This document shows positions 1 through 10,555 of a stretch of DNA of 64,000 bases, piece after piece; the first letter of the stretch is position 1, and every line of letters starts with the position of its first letter. Under the pieces are notes generated by a model. The model was not told the origin of the DNA. It worked only from the letters and a program-made list of their open reading frames with translations, and made no database searches. The position numbers and the translations under genes are program-made. The DNA is from Euryodendron excelsum (lineage: Eukaryota; Streptophyta; Magnoliopsida; Ericales; Pentaphylacaceae): positions 15,500,001 through 15,564,000 of the forward strand of contig CM065389.1 in the NCBI GenBank assembly GCA_033060915.1, read 5' to 3'.

Positions 1-900
1 TTTCTTGACCAAATGCCATCATGCTTGCAACTTTGAAGGTGGCCGGCCGGATAGTGTTGACTTCTTCACTTGGAAGGACAAAGGTGCATAACTAGCAAGA
101 AAACAATGCGGCGAGGTAAGTTTGCTCCACCAGGTCATCATCAATACCGAGGTTGACGAAAACGGCTTTGGCTTCCTCCGACCGCTCCTTAGGCTTGGCA
201 ATGTATCCAGTTGAATTCCAAGTGGCTTTGCTGCGAGAATACCTTTTTGCTTTCCGTGGTGGAGGCTTAACATATGATGAGGCCCCCTTATACTAGAATG
301 CAATCCAATCTTCGATAGAAACACTTTCTTTCTTGTCGTCGTTCGTAAGAATAGTGTGGAATGCTTTGAATAAATATTCACAACTCTTCAGAGTAAATTT
401 TTTGCCCAGTTCATCTTTGCCGCTGCGCAGGAGATATACTCATCATAGAACTTCCCAAATATAAGGAGTCCTCTGAGGATGTGTAGGTCCCAGAGAGAGA
501 CAGACAATTCTCCTACAGAAGTATGTAGTGAATTTGTCTGAGGGCACCACGCTTCACAAAATGCTCGAAAGATGTCAGAATTCTGGTCATAAGTGAACAA
601 AGACACATACACGGCCTTATAAATGCACGCTTCCTTTAAGATTTCGTGACTGCGACTTAAGACATCTTTAAGCCATTCCCAATAATTGGGAATAAAGGAA
701 AATTCGCTGTAAATCTTCAAAGTGGGGCCCTAACGTGCTTTGTCAGAGATAATACTGCGTCTCAGAGTGGAGAATTCTTTGGAGTAGCTTGGTGAAATCT
801 TGTGGAGTGCAGAGCGCAAGAATACTTTAGAATCGCTGTCCCGAGTGGCTACTAATGTCCAATTGGACAGATTGGGAAAGCCACTAGGTTTTGGTCATGT
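1..900 (-). pseudogene. Plant mobile domain (PMD) protein, broken antisense ORF of a Tat-type retrotransposon
   Basis: Read on the minus strand, this encodes the conserved blocks of the plant mobile domain (PF10536, aminotransferase-like): YWEWLKDVLSR, YKAVYVSLFTYD, FRAFCEAWCPQTN and GELSVSLWDLHILRGL at 388-720, then after a frame change IRPATFKVASMMAFGQ at the window edge. The reading is broken. A stop precedes the first block near 731, two TAG stops interrupt the part below 381 (one at a residue that is usually aromatic), and the start near 900 is out of frame by one base. The C-terminus lies left of the window. The gene runs opposite to the LTR retrotransposon whose polypurine tract and LTR follow at 3441-3455. 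PMD genes are known as extra antisense ORFs between pol and the 3' LTR in Tat-lineage Ty3/gypsy elements, which fits this position. The domain call is firm; inclusion in the element is inferred. Confidence 0.75.
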
Positions 901-1378
901 GTCGGCAAATGAGCCGATCAATGGTTTGTGAATAGGCAGTTTTATGGCATTCTTCTCGAGCTCGCTTTCATTTCTCAAAATAAGCAAATACTTCTTCGTT
1001 AAAGAAGAAAGATCTCTGAATACTACCATTGTATGAGTTTTTCCTGAAAAAATAAAGAGAAAGAAAAGTGAGATCGACATACTTGTTAAGTAGAATATCA
1101 AGAAGTTGAGCATTACGGAACCGACAATAGACATGACTATGACAATAAAGCAATGTATTGATCATTAGTGGCACGATGTGCTAAAATTTGCAAGCAAGGA
1201 ATAAATATTGTGGGCAGCATGTATTTGGAAGATTTTCCATGAAGGTTCTATCCAACCATGGTGGTGGCACCATAAAGGAAGAATAGAACTCATGGAAAAA
1301 AGGCTCGTGAACGACACAACGCCTAGAGAGTGAATCCCAACATCAACTTGATGGATTATGAAGGGGCGGCCCCTCATC

Positions 1379-1770
1379 AATCAGGATGGATTTGGTGATC
1401 CTTCATCAAAGTTGGGTGACATCGGCAATTTGTGAAGGGGCGGTCCATCATCAAATTTGGGTGCCTTCATAGGTGGATCCATTGAGTAATCTATCAATTT
1501 GGCAAGGGGCGGCCTTTCATCAAATTGAAAGGCTCCGGCGGCGGAACCATTAATAGATAATATGTCTAATTGTGAAGGGGTGGCCCTTCATCAATCAAAA
1601 TAGATTTGGCGATCCTTCATCAGATTTGGGTGCCTTTAGAGATGGATCCATTGAGTAATTTATCAATTTGGCAAGGGGTGGCCCTTCATCAAATTGAAAG
1701 ACTCCGGCGGCGAAACCGTTAATAGATAATAAGTCTAATTGTGAAGGGACGGCCCTTCATCAACCAGAAT
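1379..1770. repeat. 169-bp tandem repeat, about two copies
   Basis: The block GGATCCATTGAGTAAT begins at 1475 and again at 1644, so the period is 169 bp. Each copy holds two GAAGGGGCGGCCC-like boxes followed by CATCAA, and a CTCCGGCGGCG box. A further partial copy lies upstream around 1345-1400. Tandem repeats between the last ORF and the 3' LTR are typical of Tat/Ogre elements. The repeat is not coding. Confidence 0.8.
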
Positions 1771-3440
1771 GGATTTGACTGACTTTATCAAATTTAAATG
1801 GCCTCAGTAACAGTCCTATTAAAACAGATTCAGATTTCATACTTTGGAGCCACATCCCCCTTCGGTATACATTGAAATTCGAGATTCTAATTGCAGTGCT
1901 AATCTGCATAGATTCTGTACTTGCCATCATGTTTGTGGGACATCGAAATTTGTCTTCTGGCAAGGCACGTTGTCTTCTGTGTATACTGTACTTCATAGAT
2001 TTTATATTTTAGATTGAGAGCCACACTACTTCATCTTGATGGGACATTGAAATCTAAAAAGGCAACAACTCCAAAAACGTTGGGAAAAAATATTTAGAAT
2101 GGATATATGGTAGATAGCACTCAAAGCCAAATTAAAGGCCTTCGTATTAATATCTTCGTGAAGAGGGACAATATTCTTATACTTGACACAGTGGGTGTTG
2201 TGTACCAGAAAAGCAAAAGTAAAGGGCAAAAAAAAAGCGAGCTTTGCATAAATTATGTCAACGAATAGAGAACAAGAAAACCTCTTTATTGTCTATCATC
2301 AAAGTTCGTGAGTTAAAGATTCAGGAAAAAAATAATAACAAATCCGGGTATTGAGTAGTTTGTATAAGAAAACATATCAGTCTTTTCACTCTCACCACAG
2401 ATCATCTTCTTGGACAATTGAGGTCCATGTGATGTGGTGGGATGTGATTTGGTAAAAGTTTATATGCAAGAGAGACAAATTGAAAACAGCAAAACAGTAC
2501 GTTGACATGGGATGTTGTGCTTGAAGGAAATTGAAAACAAATCCGAGTATTGAGATGGGAACAGGTAGTTGTAAATCCGGATTATCTCTATTCGTTAATC
2601 CGGGTATTAACTCACGAATTTGTTACTGTTTTGCTGTGTTGACATGGGATGTTGTGTTTGTATAACAAAAGACAAAGGTGTTTGTATAACAAACGACAAA
2701 GAAGACTTTGAGAAGCCACATGGGTAAATTGCACAAATAACAAAAAAGAAAACACTGTGGTCATGACATTATGGGCTTTGGATTTTTGTGTTCGGCTATG
2801 AATACGCTACTATATGTAACAGGTAGTTGGGATGCGACACAGCTTTACATCAAATTGTGAATGTGTTGCGATCAGTAAAGAAAAAAATTGATGAAGAATT
2901 TACCTGGCTGCAGCTGGGGAAAAAAAAAGGCAAGCGCCTCTTACAAATTTCTTAGTTGCTTGGAGAAGCGATTGGGTCGTTGTAGGGAGAGGAGAATAAA
3001 ACGTCTTTCACAAGTGCCGGTTGCTTCCATGAGCGTTCTACTGAATCATCTATGACAAATATGAGGGTTCAGGTCTTTTTATAGAGGGAAAAAAGATAAA
3101 TCCTTTTATGATTATGAGTTCAAATCCTATTCAAATTTGTATCTCAATTTCTCATCAAAGTTGGAACTCAATCAAATTTGAAACGTCACGATTAATTTCA
3201 AGGGAATCAAGTTTATCTTCAACAATTTCTTATTAAATTGGGAGTTGTAAAAAATTTCAACAGCTAATTCCTTATTGAATTTGGAAATTCAATATTCCAA
3301 CTCAAGAATGGTTTATATTAAATTTCAAGGTAAAAAAAGTCAGTGACAAATTCATAGAAAATTTTTACTGATGAAAAATGTGATCTAAATTTCGAGACCT
3401 GCTCACTTTTACCATTGCTGGAGTATGTACGTGAACAAGT
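1771..3440 (+). other. Non-coding 3' region of the retrotransposon
   Basis: No gene is visible. The stretch is AT-rich and has short dispersed duplications, for example TTGACATGGGATGTTGTG at about 2502 and 2638, and AATCCGGGTATT or near copies at 2341, 2538 and 2597. It ends in the polypurine tract, so I read it as the untranslated part between the antisense ORF and the 3' LTR. Confidence 0.5.
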
Positions 3441-3454
3441 CTCAAGGGGGCATT
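3441..3454 (+). promoter_or_regulatory. Polypurine tract of the left LTR retrotransposon
   Basis: The sequence CTCAAGGGGGCATT lies directly before an LTR start (TGTAGACACG at 3455). An AAGGGGG run a few bases upstream of a TG terminus is the usual primer site for plus-strand DNA synthesis. It fixes the element's orientation as + and makes the following LTR the 3' one. Confidence 0.65.
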
Positions 3455-4370
3455 TGTAGACACGCAAAATTTAGCCAGTCAGAAGTCACCAAGTGTTTTA
3501 TAAAATTATAAATTTTGACTAATCAAACATTGCCATGTGTCAAAACCTGCAAGACGGGGCGGATAAAATGCCACCACGTGTCAGAATGATACAACTTTTA
3601 AATTACAAGTTTTAAGCCAATTAAAGTGTGCCACTTGTTCAAATGGGACCCACAAGGAAGAAGACACATTTTCTTCAATTAAAGTTGGACACGTGTCTAT
3701 AAATATCTTAATTGATTATTATCTTTCAAAATTAAATAGAGATAATTATCATGAGGAAGTTCAAGCTTATCAAAATTTTCCACCATCAACTATAATAGAG
3801 GGTGACCCTTCAAAGAGAAGGACACACAGAAGACAATATTTTTGCCTACACAAGCAAGAGAGAGCTCTGCAAATTAAGCATCAAAGCCCTAAAGAACTTT
3901 CTCCTTCAATCATTTTCTTCGCATAAATTGGAAAAGAACACGGCGTTCGATTTGTGATCAAGCTTTAAGCTCTCGAGTCAACGTTCTAGAAGAGAAGAAT
4001 CAGAGGATTAATTTCTTTGATTAACAATTATTTCAGAGATTGCAATCCGCTCATTTAAAAGCAATAAAATCAATTTGTTACTACGATTTTCTATCTTATT
4101 ATCTTGGACAAGAAATTTGTGTGTACAGTATTTTCGTGCAGTATTCGTGTCACATGTTTGTCTATGTGTGTCTTAGTATGATGGTTAGTTTGCTGTCTTT
4201 TAGTACTATGCCGCCGTTGTGCTATTGCTAAAAGTATTTGTGATCCCCCTTTAGCAACCCAGTTGTGATTGCAAAAACATGTAGCGAAGCCTGATCTACT
4301 TTTAACGACGATTTCTACCTTTGCGAAAAGCTTCTTTTTTTAAGTGAATCCACAATACAGTGTCATCAGA
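3455..4370 (+). mobile_element. 3' LTR of a Ty3/gypsy (Tat-type) retrotransposon
   Basis: The LTR starts with TGTAGACACGC directly after the polypurine tract. It carries a likely TATA box (TATAAATA, 3698-3705) behind an ACACGTGTC motif, as expected for U3. The 3' boundary is not certain: the sequence ...GTGTCATCA at about 4359-4367 is one candidate, but no target-site duplication can be tested because the 5' LTR is outside the window. Short ORFs inside it look fortuitous. Confidence 0.6.
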
Positions 4371-4535
4371 TTATTTGTCACAATAGGCATTGGTATTCTA
4401 TTTCGAGTTATTTTATTGAATAAAGGAGTTCAACTGTGAGTAATGTTTCCGTAGTCTTGAATGAACTCTGCTGTTAGGATTATACCTTCACTTGTTGATT
4501 GTTACTTCTATCTTATTACAAAATCATTATTTATA

Positions 4536-5110
4536 GCAGCAGGCACAAAGAAGAAGACCTAATGAATTTGCTGGGAGCTATATGCTGCAGTTTTCTTCCT
4601 TGGAGCCACAAATAGTCTTCTACCGTGAAAGAGCAGCAGTGATGTATTCACCATTGCCTTATGCCTTTGCTCAGGTAAAAGTAAGTTAAAACAGTTTCAA
4701 CTTTCAGCTATTAATTTTTGGTAGTGAAAGTTGACAATGCACCATGTAAATTAAGAACATATGGGCAGATTAGGCAATATCAGACAGCAAACTAAGAAAA
4801 AACACTAGTAATAGTGAACTAATGCCAATACCTTCTGCACTGCAGGTGGCCATAGTCCATTTACGTTGCAATCCAAACTTTGCGTTTATGGTCTTCTCCT
4901 TTACTTAATGATTGGATTTCCGTGGCAATCGGGCAAGTTCTTGTGGTTCTACTTCTTCATGACATGTGCTTTTTCTATTTAACATTGTACCGAATGATGG
5001 TTGTAGCACTCACTCCAAACATTCAGATTTCTTCCATTGCCATGTCCTTTTTCCTCAGCTTCTGGAACCAATTCTCTGGTTTCGTCCTCCCTAGGATGGG
5101 ATATATAGAT
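4536..5110 (+). pseudogene. PDR-type ABCG transporter fragment (C-terminal membrane domain)
   Basis: Pieces of a pleiotropic-drug-resistance ABC transporter are readable. The first exon fragment (4536-4674) gives LMNLLGAI, AVFFLGATNS and FYRERAAVMYSPLPYAFAQ. A 171-bp GT-AG intron (4675-4845) follows. The second exon gives IYVAIQT, YGLLLYLMIGFPWQSGKF, MMVVALTPNIQ and MSFFLSFWNQFSGFVLPR. These are the conserved transmembrane blocks of the second half of PDR pumps. The copy is dead: two bases are missing at LLGAI-AA, about twelve codons are lost before VFYRER, there is a +1 frameshift at VAIQT, and the YFFMTCAFS block is shifted again. Both ATP-binding domains are absent. It lies just downstream of the LTR, so the insertion may have separated it from the rest of the gene. 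Confidence 0.8.
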
Positions 5111-5370
5111 TATTAAATATGCGAAATCTATTATTTCAGGTCTTCTCAATTGCCATGTCCTTCTTGCTGAGCTTCTGGAACCAATTCTCTGGTTTCGTCC
5201 TCCCTAGGATGGGATATATAGATAATTAAATATGCAAAGTCTATTATTTCAGGTCTTCTCAATTGCCATGTTCTTCTGGCTCAGCTTCTGGAACCTATTC
5301 TCTGGTTTTGTCTTCCCTAGGATGAGATGTATAGATAATTAAATATGCAAAGTCTATTTCAGGTCTTCCC
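5030..5370 (+). repeat. 113-bp triplication of a PDR exon segment
   Basis: The segment with CCATGTCCTT and AGCTTCTGGAACC, encoding SFWNQFSGFVLPR, occurs three times, with CATGTCC or CATGTTC at 5041, 5154 and 5267 (exact period 113). Each unit ends in an intron-like CTATT(ATT)TCAG followed by a G. The third unit is slightly shorter and more diverged (CCTATTCTCTGG). Confidence 0.9.
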
Positions 5371-6187
5371 AATGCATGTGATTCACTCTAAGAAGCATTG
5401 ATACGGATACAGGGAACAATGCACGTCCATTTTAAATGCTAGATGGGTGAGATTGCTTTTCAATTTTACATTGTTATAAAAATGCTGCCTGCTGAAATAT
5501 TATGAGTTCTTTTCATTTCATATCTCCTCCATGTTACTGAAAAATAACTTTTAAATCCGACGGATCTAAAAGTTTTTATTTTTTATTTTTAAAACATTCT
5601 TAATGAAATTAGCCCCCAATTGTATGCTTCAACCAGAATCACACAAAGGTAGATTAGAAACCTCTAATAAAATACCTGATTGTAACCCATTAGATAAAGT
5701 GTGATACAATCTAAGAAGAGCACTGCTACTGACACAAGAAATAATACATATCCATTTTCAATGCTATGATGGGTGAAAAGGATTGCTTTTTCAATTTTAT
5801 ATTGTTCTGAAAACCCCTGCCTCCAGCACTGAAGTATGTTAGAAGCTCTGTTTCATGGAAATAAAAGAAAAATCTGACTGTTTTCTTCAAACCATTTATG
5901 TTAATGCCTCAAGGTACTTAACTTGCAAAGTAGATAATGAAATTTAGAATTCAAGGAATTTTGTCATACAAGGTTTTGCGGTAGTCATCTGATGCTGAAA
6001 AAGAGCGGTTTGTTTATATGTTTGCGATTGATTGTTGTTCTCCATGATAAATGAAAGCAGTTTTGAATGTGTGGATGTCCAGTATGTACTTTTCTTATTT
6101 CCCTTAAACTTATTTGTTGTTACAATATGGTTTTGTGGTAGTATGTCTCGCAGCTGCATCAGAATACAATTTCATCTAAGAGCAGAA
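5371..6187. other. AT-rich intergenic DNA with a diverged internal duplication
   Basis: No coding potential was recognised. A segment at about 5408-5525 (CCATTTTAAATGCTAGATGGGTG...) reappears diverged at about 5735-5855 (CCATTTTCAATGCTATGATGGG...), about 330 bp apart. Confidence 0.45.
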
Positions 6188-6673
6188 TCAAGCAAAGATG
6201 CTGTAATCTCCCTTTCCTCCCAAGTCCGAAATCATGCCTCTTTTTTGACATTTCCTATAGTATACTGGAGCATTTGCAAGATCCTGAATCTCCTTCATGC
6301 TCTTTATCGAACACTTTCTCTTGGTATCTATATCAACTTGCAATCCCCATGTATCCGTAAGGCACAAGCTCCTCCACATTGCATCGTCCCTGCATTGCTC
6401 CTCTACCCCACTATTGCTGCTGCTTTTGCCCTTTCTGAAACTGGAAGCCACTCGCTCAAAATCTGCTCTTCCGCGCTTGTTCTCAACAAAATATTTGTGA
6501 AGCCTCTCTGCTCCTTGCAGACCAGAAAATATGCCCAAAGAACTTAGACAACAATGACACCGGTTTGCCAGTTTCCATAGCCACGCCTTATCGAACTTTC
6601 CCTCACTAAAACCTTTACCTGCCATTACAGAAAGAAAAGGAAAATAAAGCAATATATTATGACAACAAATCAT
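6188..6673 (-). CDS. Unrecognised 161-codon ORF (147 codons from an internal Met)
   Basis: This is one of the longer uninterrupted reading frames outside known elements. The likelier start is the internal Met at MAGKGFSEGKFDKAW, because the upstream residues are hydrophobic and look like fortuitous read-through. The product would be basic, Cys- and Ser-containing, with no membrane segment or motif I recognise. It may be an exon fragment of a larger gene or a chance ORF; base composition is less A+T-rich here than on either side. The nearest elements are the PDR fragment on the other strand and a dispersed repeat at 6725. No function is proposed. Confidence 0.3.
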   Translation of the reverse strand: MICCHNILLYFPFLSVMAGKGFSEGKFDKAWLWKLANRCHCCLSSLGIFSGLQGAERLHKYFVENKRGRADFERVASSFRKGKSSSNSGVEEQCRDDAMWRSLCLTDTWGLQVDIDTKRKCSIKSMKEIQDLANAPVYYRKCQKRGMISDLGGKGDYSIFA

Positions 6674-6724
6674 AATCCAACTTTTTATTTTATTTTATTT
6701 TATTTTATAATGTATGATGTTGTG

Positions 6725-7140
6725 TTACTATAATACTCTACTACCTTAACAATTTATGTATTTAAAACACCATTTTAAAACATGGTACAGTACTAGTGTT
6801 CCAAAACGGTCAATTTAGCGATCCAATATGATTCCAATATTTTTTCTATTTATTTCTTTAAAGGTCACCGAAGGAGGAAAAAAATGAAATATAATTAGAC
6901 CAAAATATAGAAAAAATTAGAGTTCTGACATAACAATATGCAAAAAATGGGCCATAATACTCATAAATGTGTTTTTAGATAATTAATTTGAAAAAACTTA
7001 GATTATATTTTATTAAAAGACTAATTGTTAAAAAAAATTATTCTAAGAGTACATTAATTCTACCAGTGTAATTTATATAAGTCTACCACTAGTGTATCAT
7101 ATTTTAGAATGTAAAGCGTATCACGTTTTTATTTCTGTTC
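6725..7140 (+). repeat. Dispersed repeat, inverted copy of 34905-35305
   Basis: Blocks here such as ATGGTACAGTACTAGTGTTCC, the TTTAGCGATCCAAT block and a CTTTAAAGGTCACC block recur as reverse complements near 35130-35250. The order of blocks is kept across about 400 bp, so these are two copies of one non-coding repeat family. Neither copy carries an ORF. Confidence 0.6.
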
Positions 7141-7699
7141 TATGTACTTGAACGATCTGCGTTTCAAATATCATAGGTATGATGAATCCAACTTGGTCAC
7201 AAATTTTTTTTAACATTTAAGTATATATGTACCTATATGTTTTCAAATCCTGGTTAGTGGTTGCAAATCATTAAATTATGGGTTGAATGCATAAAGTGAC
7301 TTCAGAAACTCGAACCCTTTTGGTTTTCCTGAAAACTGCAATTTAGTTTTGAGTTATAATTAATCATTGACCATAGTTATCATAAAACTCACCTCTAGAC
7401 TCCGTTTCCACTACTGTACTCTTAAGACTAAATTATCATCACTTTTATCTATTTCCTGTTGAGCAGGTGCAATGGTTAATGACCTTCGCAGGGTGCATTT
7501 TTGCCGATGCACTGCCCATATTCCATTTCCACTGGTGTCCTCAAAATTATCATCAATTTTAACAAGAAAAAACGTTATCTTTCCTTCCAAAACTTAATAG
7601 TTCTCTTCATGGAAGAGTTAAGGAACAACTAATTAGAAATGAGGACCAACTCAGATTTTGATCAAATCGTTATAAGCTGCAAGAATCCTTAAAACACAT

Positions 7700-7905
7700 G
7701 TTTTTGTTTTAATGGCCACAGTGTCAGGTCACCAACTAAAATAATTTTTAGTGATGGAACAAGGTTGTCACTAAATGTAACAGAAACAGTGACAGAACAG
7801 TTTTTTTGGTCACAAGATACTTTTAGCCACTGTTTATAAAGTATCTTGTAGATTAGCGACGAACAGGTTTTGTGACTAAACCCCCATTTCTCGTGGAGTA
7901 GCTTG
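7700..7905 (-). mobile_element. CACTA-like element end (remnant)
   Basis: Read on the minus strand, the sequence begins near 7905 with CACGAGAAATGGGGGTTTAG and then repeats TAGTGAC- or TAGTCAC-type subterminal motifs with GTCGCTAA. This is the style of plant CACTA (En/Spm) ends, which begin CACTA and carry GTGACG-like repeats. The first bases are mutated (CTCCA instead of CACTA), and neither the other end nor a transposase is visible. Confidence 0.4.
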
Positions 7906-9359
7906 AACAAAAATAAAAAATAAGAGTTTAATTTTGATGAACTAATAATGTAGAATCCTTTTACATAAGCTGACACTAAAATGCGACATGTATTCATAAA
8001 TCTTCCTTTTTTATGTTGTACTTAAATTCTAAAAGACACGTGTCATATTCTGGTGCTCTGTTTGTGTAAAAATATTCTATACTGTTAGTACATCAAAACT
8101 AAACTCTAAAAATAAATAGCTTGTAATTTAGATTTTGTCCCAATCTAAAATTAACAAGAACATGAAAAATTTAAGCCAAAATCTCTCCTCATTCATCGTT
8201 CTATTCTATCATTCCAAATCATTGTACAAACATTTTTCTCCCTTAACAACACAATATTTATCTTTGTTGTAGGGTATATATATATATGGAAAATCAATCT
8301 ATGTAAATTCAACTTTTGAAAGGTTATTTTAAATAAATATTGAACATGAATTAGTTATTTTAAACACATAACACAAACGAGAAACATTTTAATGCAACTT
8401 TTTCTATATGATAAGTCTTTTCATCTACTAAAATGTCATTTGATATAACAATTCTTTTAGCTACCATAATATCATTTTACTTTCAAGTCTTGCATGTGTT
8501 GATACATAACAAAAGATTTTGAATACTTCTTGAACCGTCAAAAAAAAAAAAAAAATTCTTGGTCCGTACCCGGCCGTGACCATGTTTGTGAACTCGAAGA
8601 GATAATCAATAGTTCCGGTGAGCGTGTGTTCATACGTACAAGTCACACATTGACACGTACGTACAAATATACATATATTTCTCTCTATGTCTATACAAGT
8701 CATACATACATACACATACATACATATATATATATATATATTATATGTTGTAGTTAGATAAAAGGCTTTGTTAAGTTGAGTTGAATATATACATATGTGT
8801 GTTAAGTGACAGAACTATTAAAAAGTTGAGATGTGCCACACTTTTTACCTAACCCTTGTATATGCAGTGTACACATATAATGTCTTAGGAAAGATTTATT
8901 CTACTGGCATTCTCCACAATTTTAAAACACTTCTTAAAGTCCTAATTGCCTATAATTTAAAATTATGCTTAAGGTCCTAACTTAATAAAATATCAATAGT
9001 TTGTGCAGTAGATTATAAGTTTTACCCCTTTTTTCTATATGTCCTAACCTCATAAAATATCAAAATTTCGTGTAGTGGATTATAGGTTTTTATTTTTTTA
9101 TTTTTATGTGCATCCTAACCTAATAAAATTAACTGATGTGCTGGTCTAAAATTGGATCGTACTTATCCAATAGAATAGATGGACATATATATATTGTATA
9201 GTAGTTAAAGTTTGTTACAAAGTAGAAGCACATATATAAATATTAACAACAAAGTTGCATCGAAGTTTAGTATAGTACCAACCGTAGATGATTTTCATGA
9301 TAGCAAAGTATGTTGAGTTTCACTTTTATAAATGATTGAGTTGAAATGTACTAAGAAAT
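7906..9359. other. AT-rich intergenic DNA
   Basis: No gene was found. It contains an A15 run near 8540, a (TACA)n/(TA)n tract near 8700-8745, and three diverged copies of a TCCTAACxTxATAAAAT unit at about 8970, 9044 and 9115. Confidence 0.5.
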
Positions 9360-9585
9360 AATTAATTAATTTTTTTTTATATTTTGTTGAGGCTAAATAA
9401 AATTTAGTTTTGTTTTTCATGTAGAAAATTTTAGTTTTATATTATAACATATTTCATTTTTTTTTAATTTACAAATTTATGTAAGAAAAATTAAAAAAAT
9501 AATAAATTTATCAATTGTCAAAAATTTTTGTGTCAAAATTTCAGCATCCCAGAACAAAATTGTGTGGCTCTGCCCCTGTGCGTTC
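9360..9585 (-). mobile_element. Possible DNA-element end (CAGGGGCAGAGCCA)
   Basis: Read on the minus strand, the sequence starts CACAGGGGCAGAGCCAC near 9585 and runs into AT-rich DNA. CAGGGGCGGAGCCA-like termini are common in plant DNA elements. A related motif, CAGTGGCGACTCCAGGAATT, lies at 15493. No second end or target duplication was found. Confidence 0.3.
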
Positions 9586-10555
9586 CTCTTTGGCATCTGG
9601 ATGCCTTCACACATGCATGTGTATGTACGCATATATGTATGGATCTATACACGTCTTTTGCTTGTGTGGTGTGTCTTTGTTACAACTTTAGCGCCTAGTT
9701 CAAATACTTCCATCCTGCATCTAAGGCTTCTCCTGAAATTAGTTCATTATACAGCTGTTCAGCTATTAAAAAACACAAGAAAGAAAGAAACAAATGTTAG
9801 GAACTACCAGAACAATGAAATAAATAGAGAAGAAAGACAAATGATTACAAACAATATGAAAATGAAAGAGGGTGCAGAAGAAGAGAATTGACAGATGTTG
9901 GTTAAACTAACTGTTCTATGAAGGCCAAAAGCACTTTGTTCATCTCAATAGTATTTATCATTTTTCCTTACTGTTCATTAATTCTTTCTCTATTTCCAAT
10001 AGCTTCAACATATTCTAGATGACAGCATTCTAAAAACGGAATCAAGCATGTGAAACCCCAAATTATTCAAATATCATTTTTCATAACTCATTATTTTATA
10101 TTTAAATTTCTCAAAGCACAATTTATTTGGATAATTTCAAGATTTAGCTCACTTAGTGAGGAACATTTTTGCAATTTTAAGGCTTGGGGAACATTTTTGT
10201 AGTTTCTGTTATTTTTATAATGAACATAGATTGGATGGAAGGAATGAATAGAACAAGTACCAGAAGAGAATAAGAAAAGGAGGACAAAAGAAAGAGAAAA
10301 AGGAGGAGGTATGGGCAGTGTAGTTCGGCCATAGGATTGCTTGTAGTTTTTTTTTTTCTTTCACTGAACCCTTGTCGTTAGTTATCAAGAGAGATTAAAT
10401 TAAAAGTGGCAGTTCTAACCTTCTTAAAGAATTAAGAAAAACAATCACAAGATTAAAAATTGTAGCTTTTGTGCCATAACCACAATTGCGTGTCTTTGGC
10501 CAGTAGTTTATCAATGTAAGGAGGGCCATGAAATAGAAAAGAATCATATGAAATG
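9586..10555. other. Intergenic DNA, nothing recognised
   Basis: The ORF at 9562-9891 is low-complexity (Lys, Asn, Glu) and matches no family I know. A purine-rich patch lies near 10260-10310. Confidence 0.4.

Noticed and set aside
8461..8757. ORFs on both strands across the TACA/TA tract
   Set aside because: Tyr/Thr/Ile-rich translations of simple repeats.
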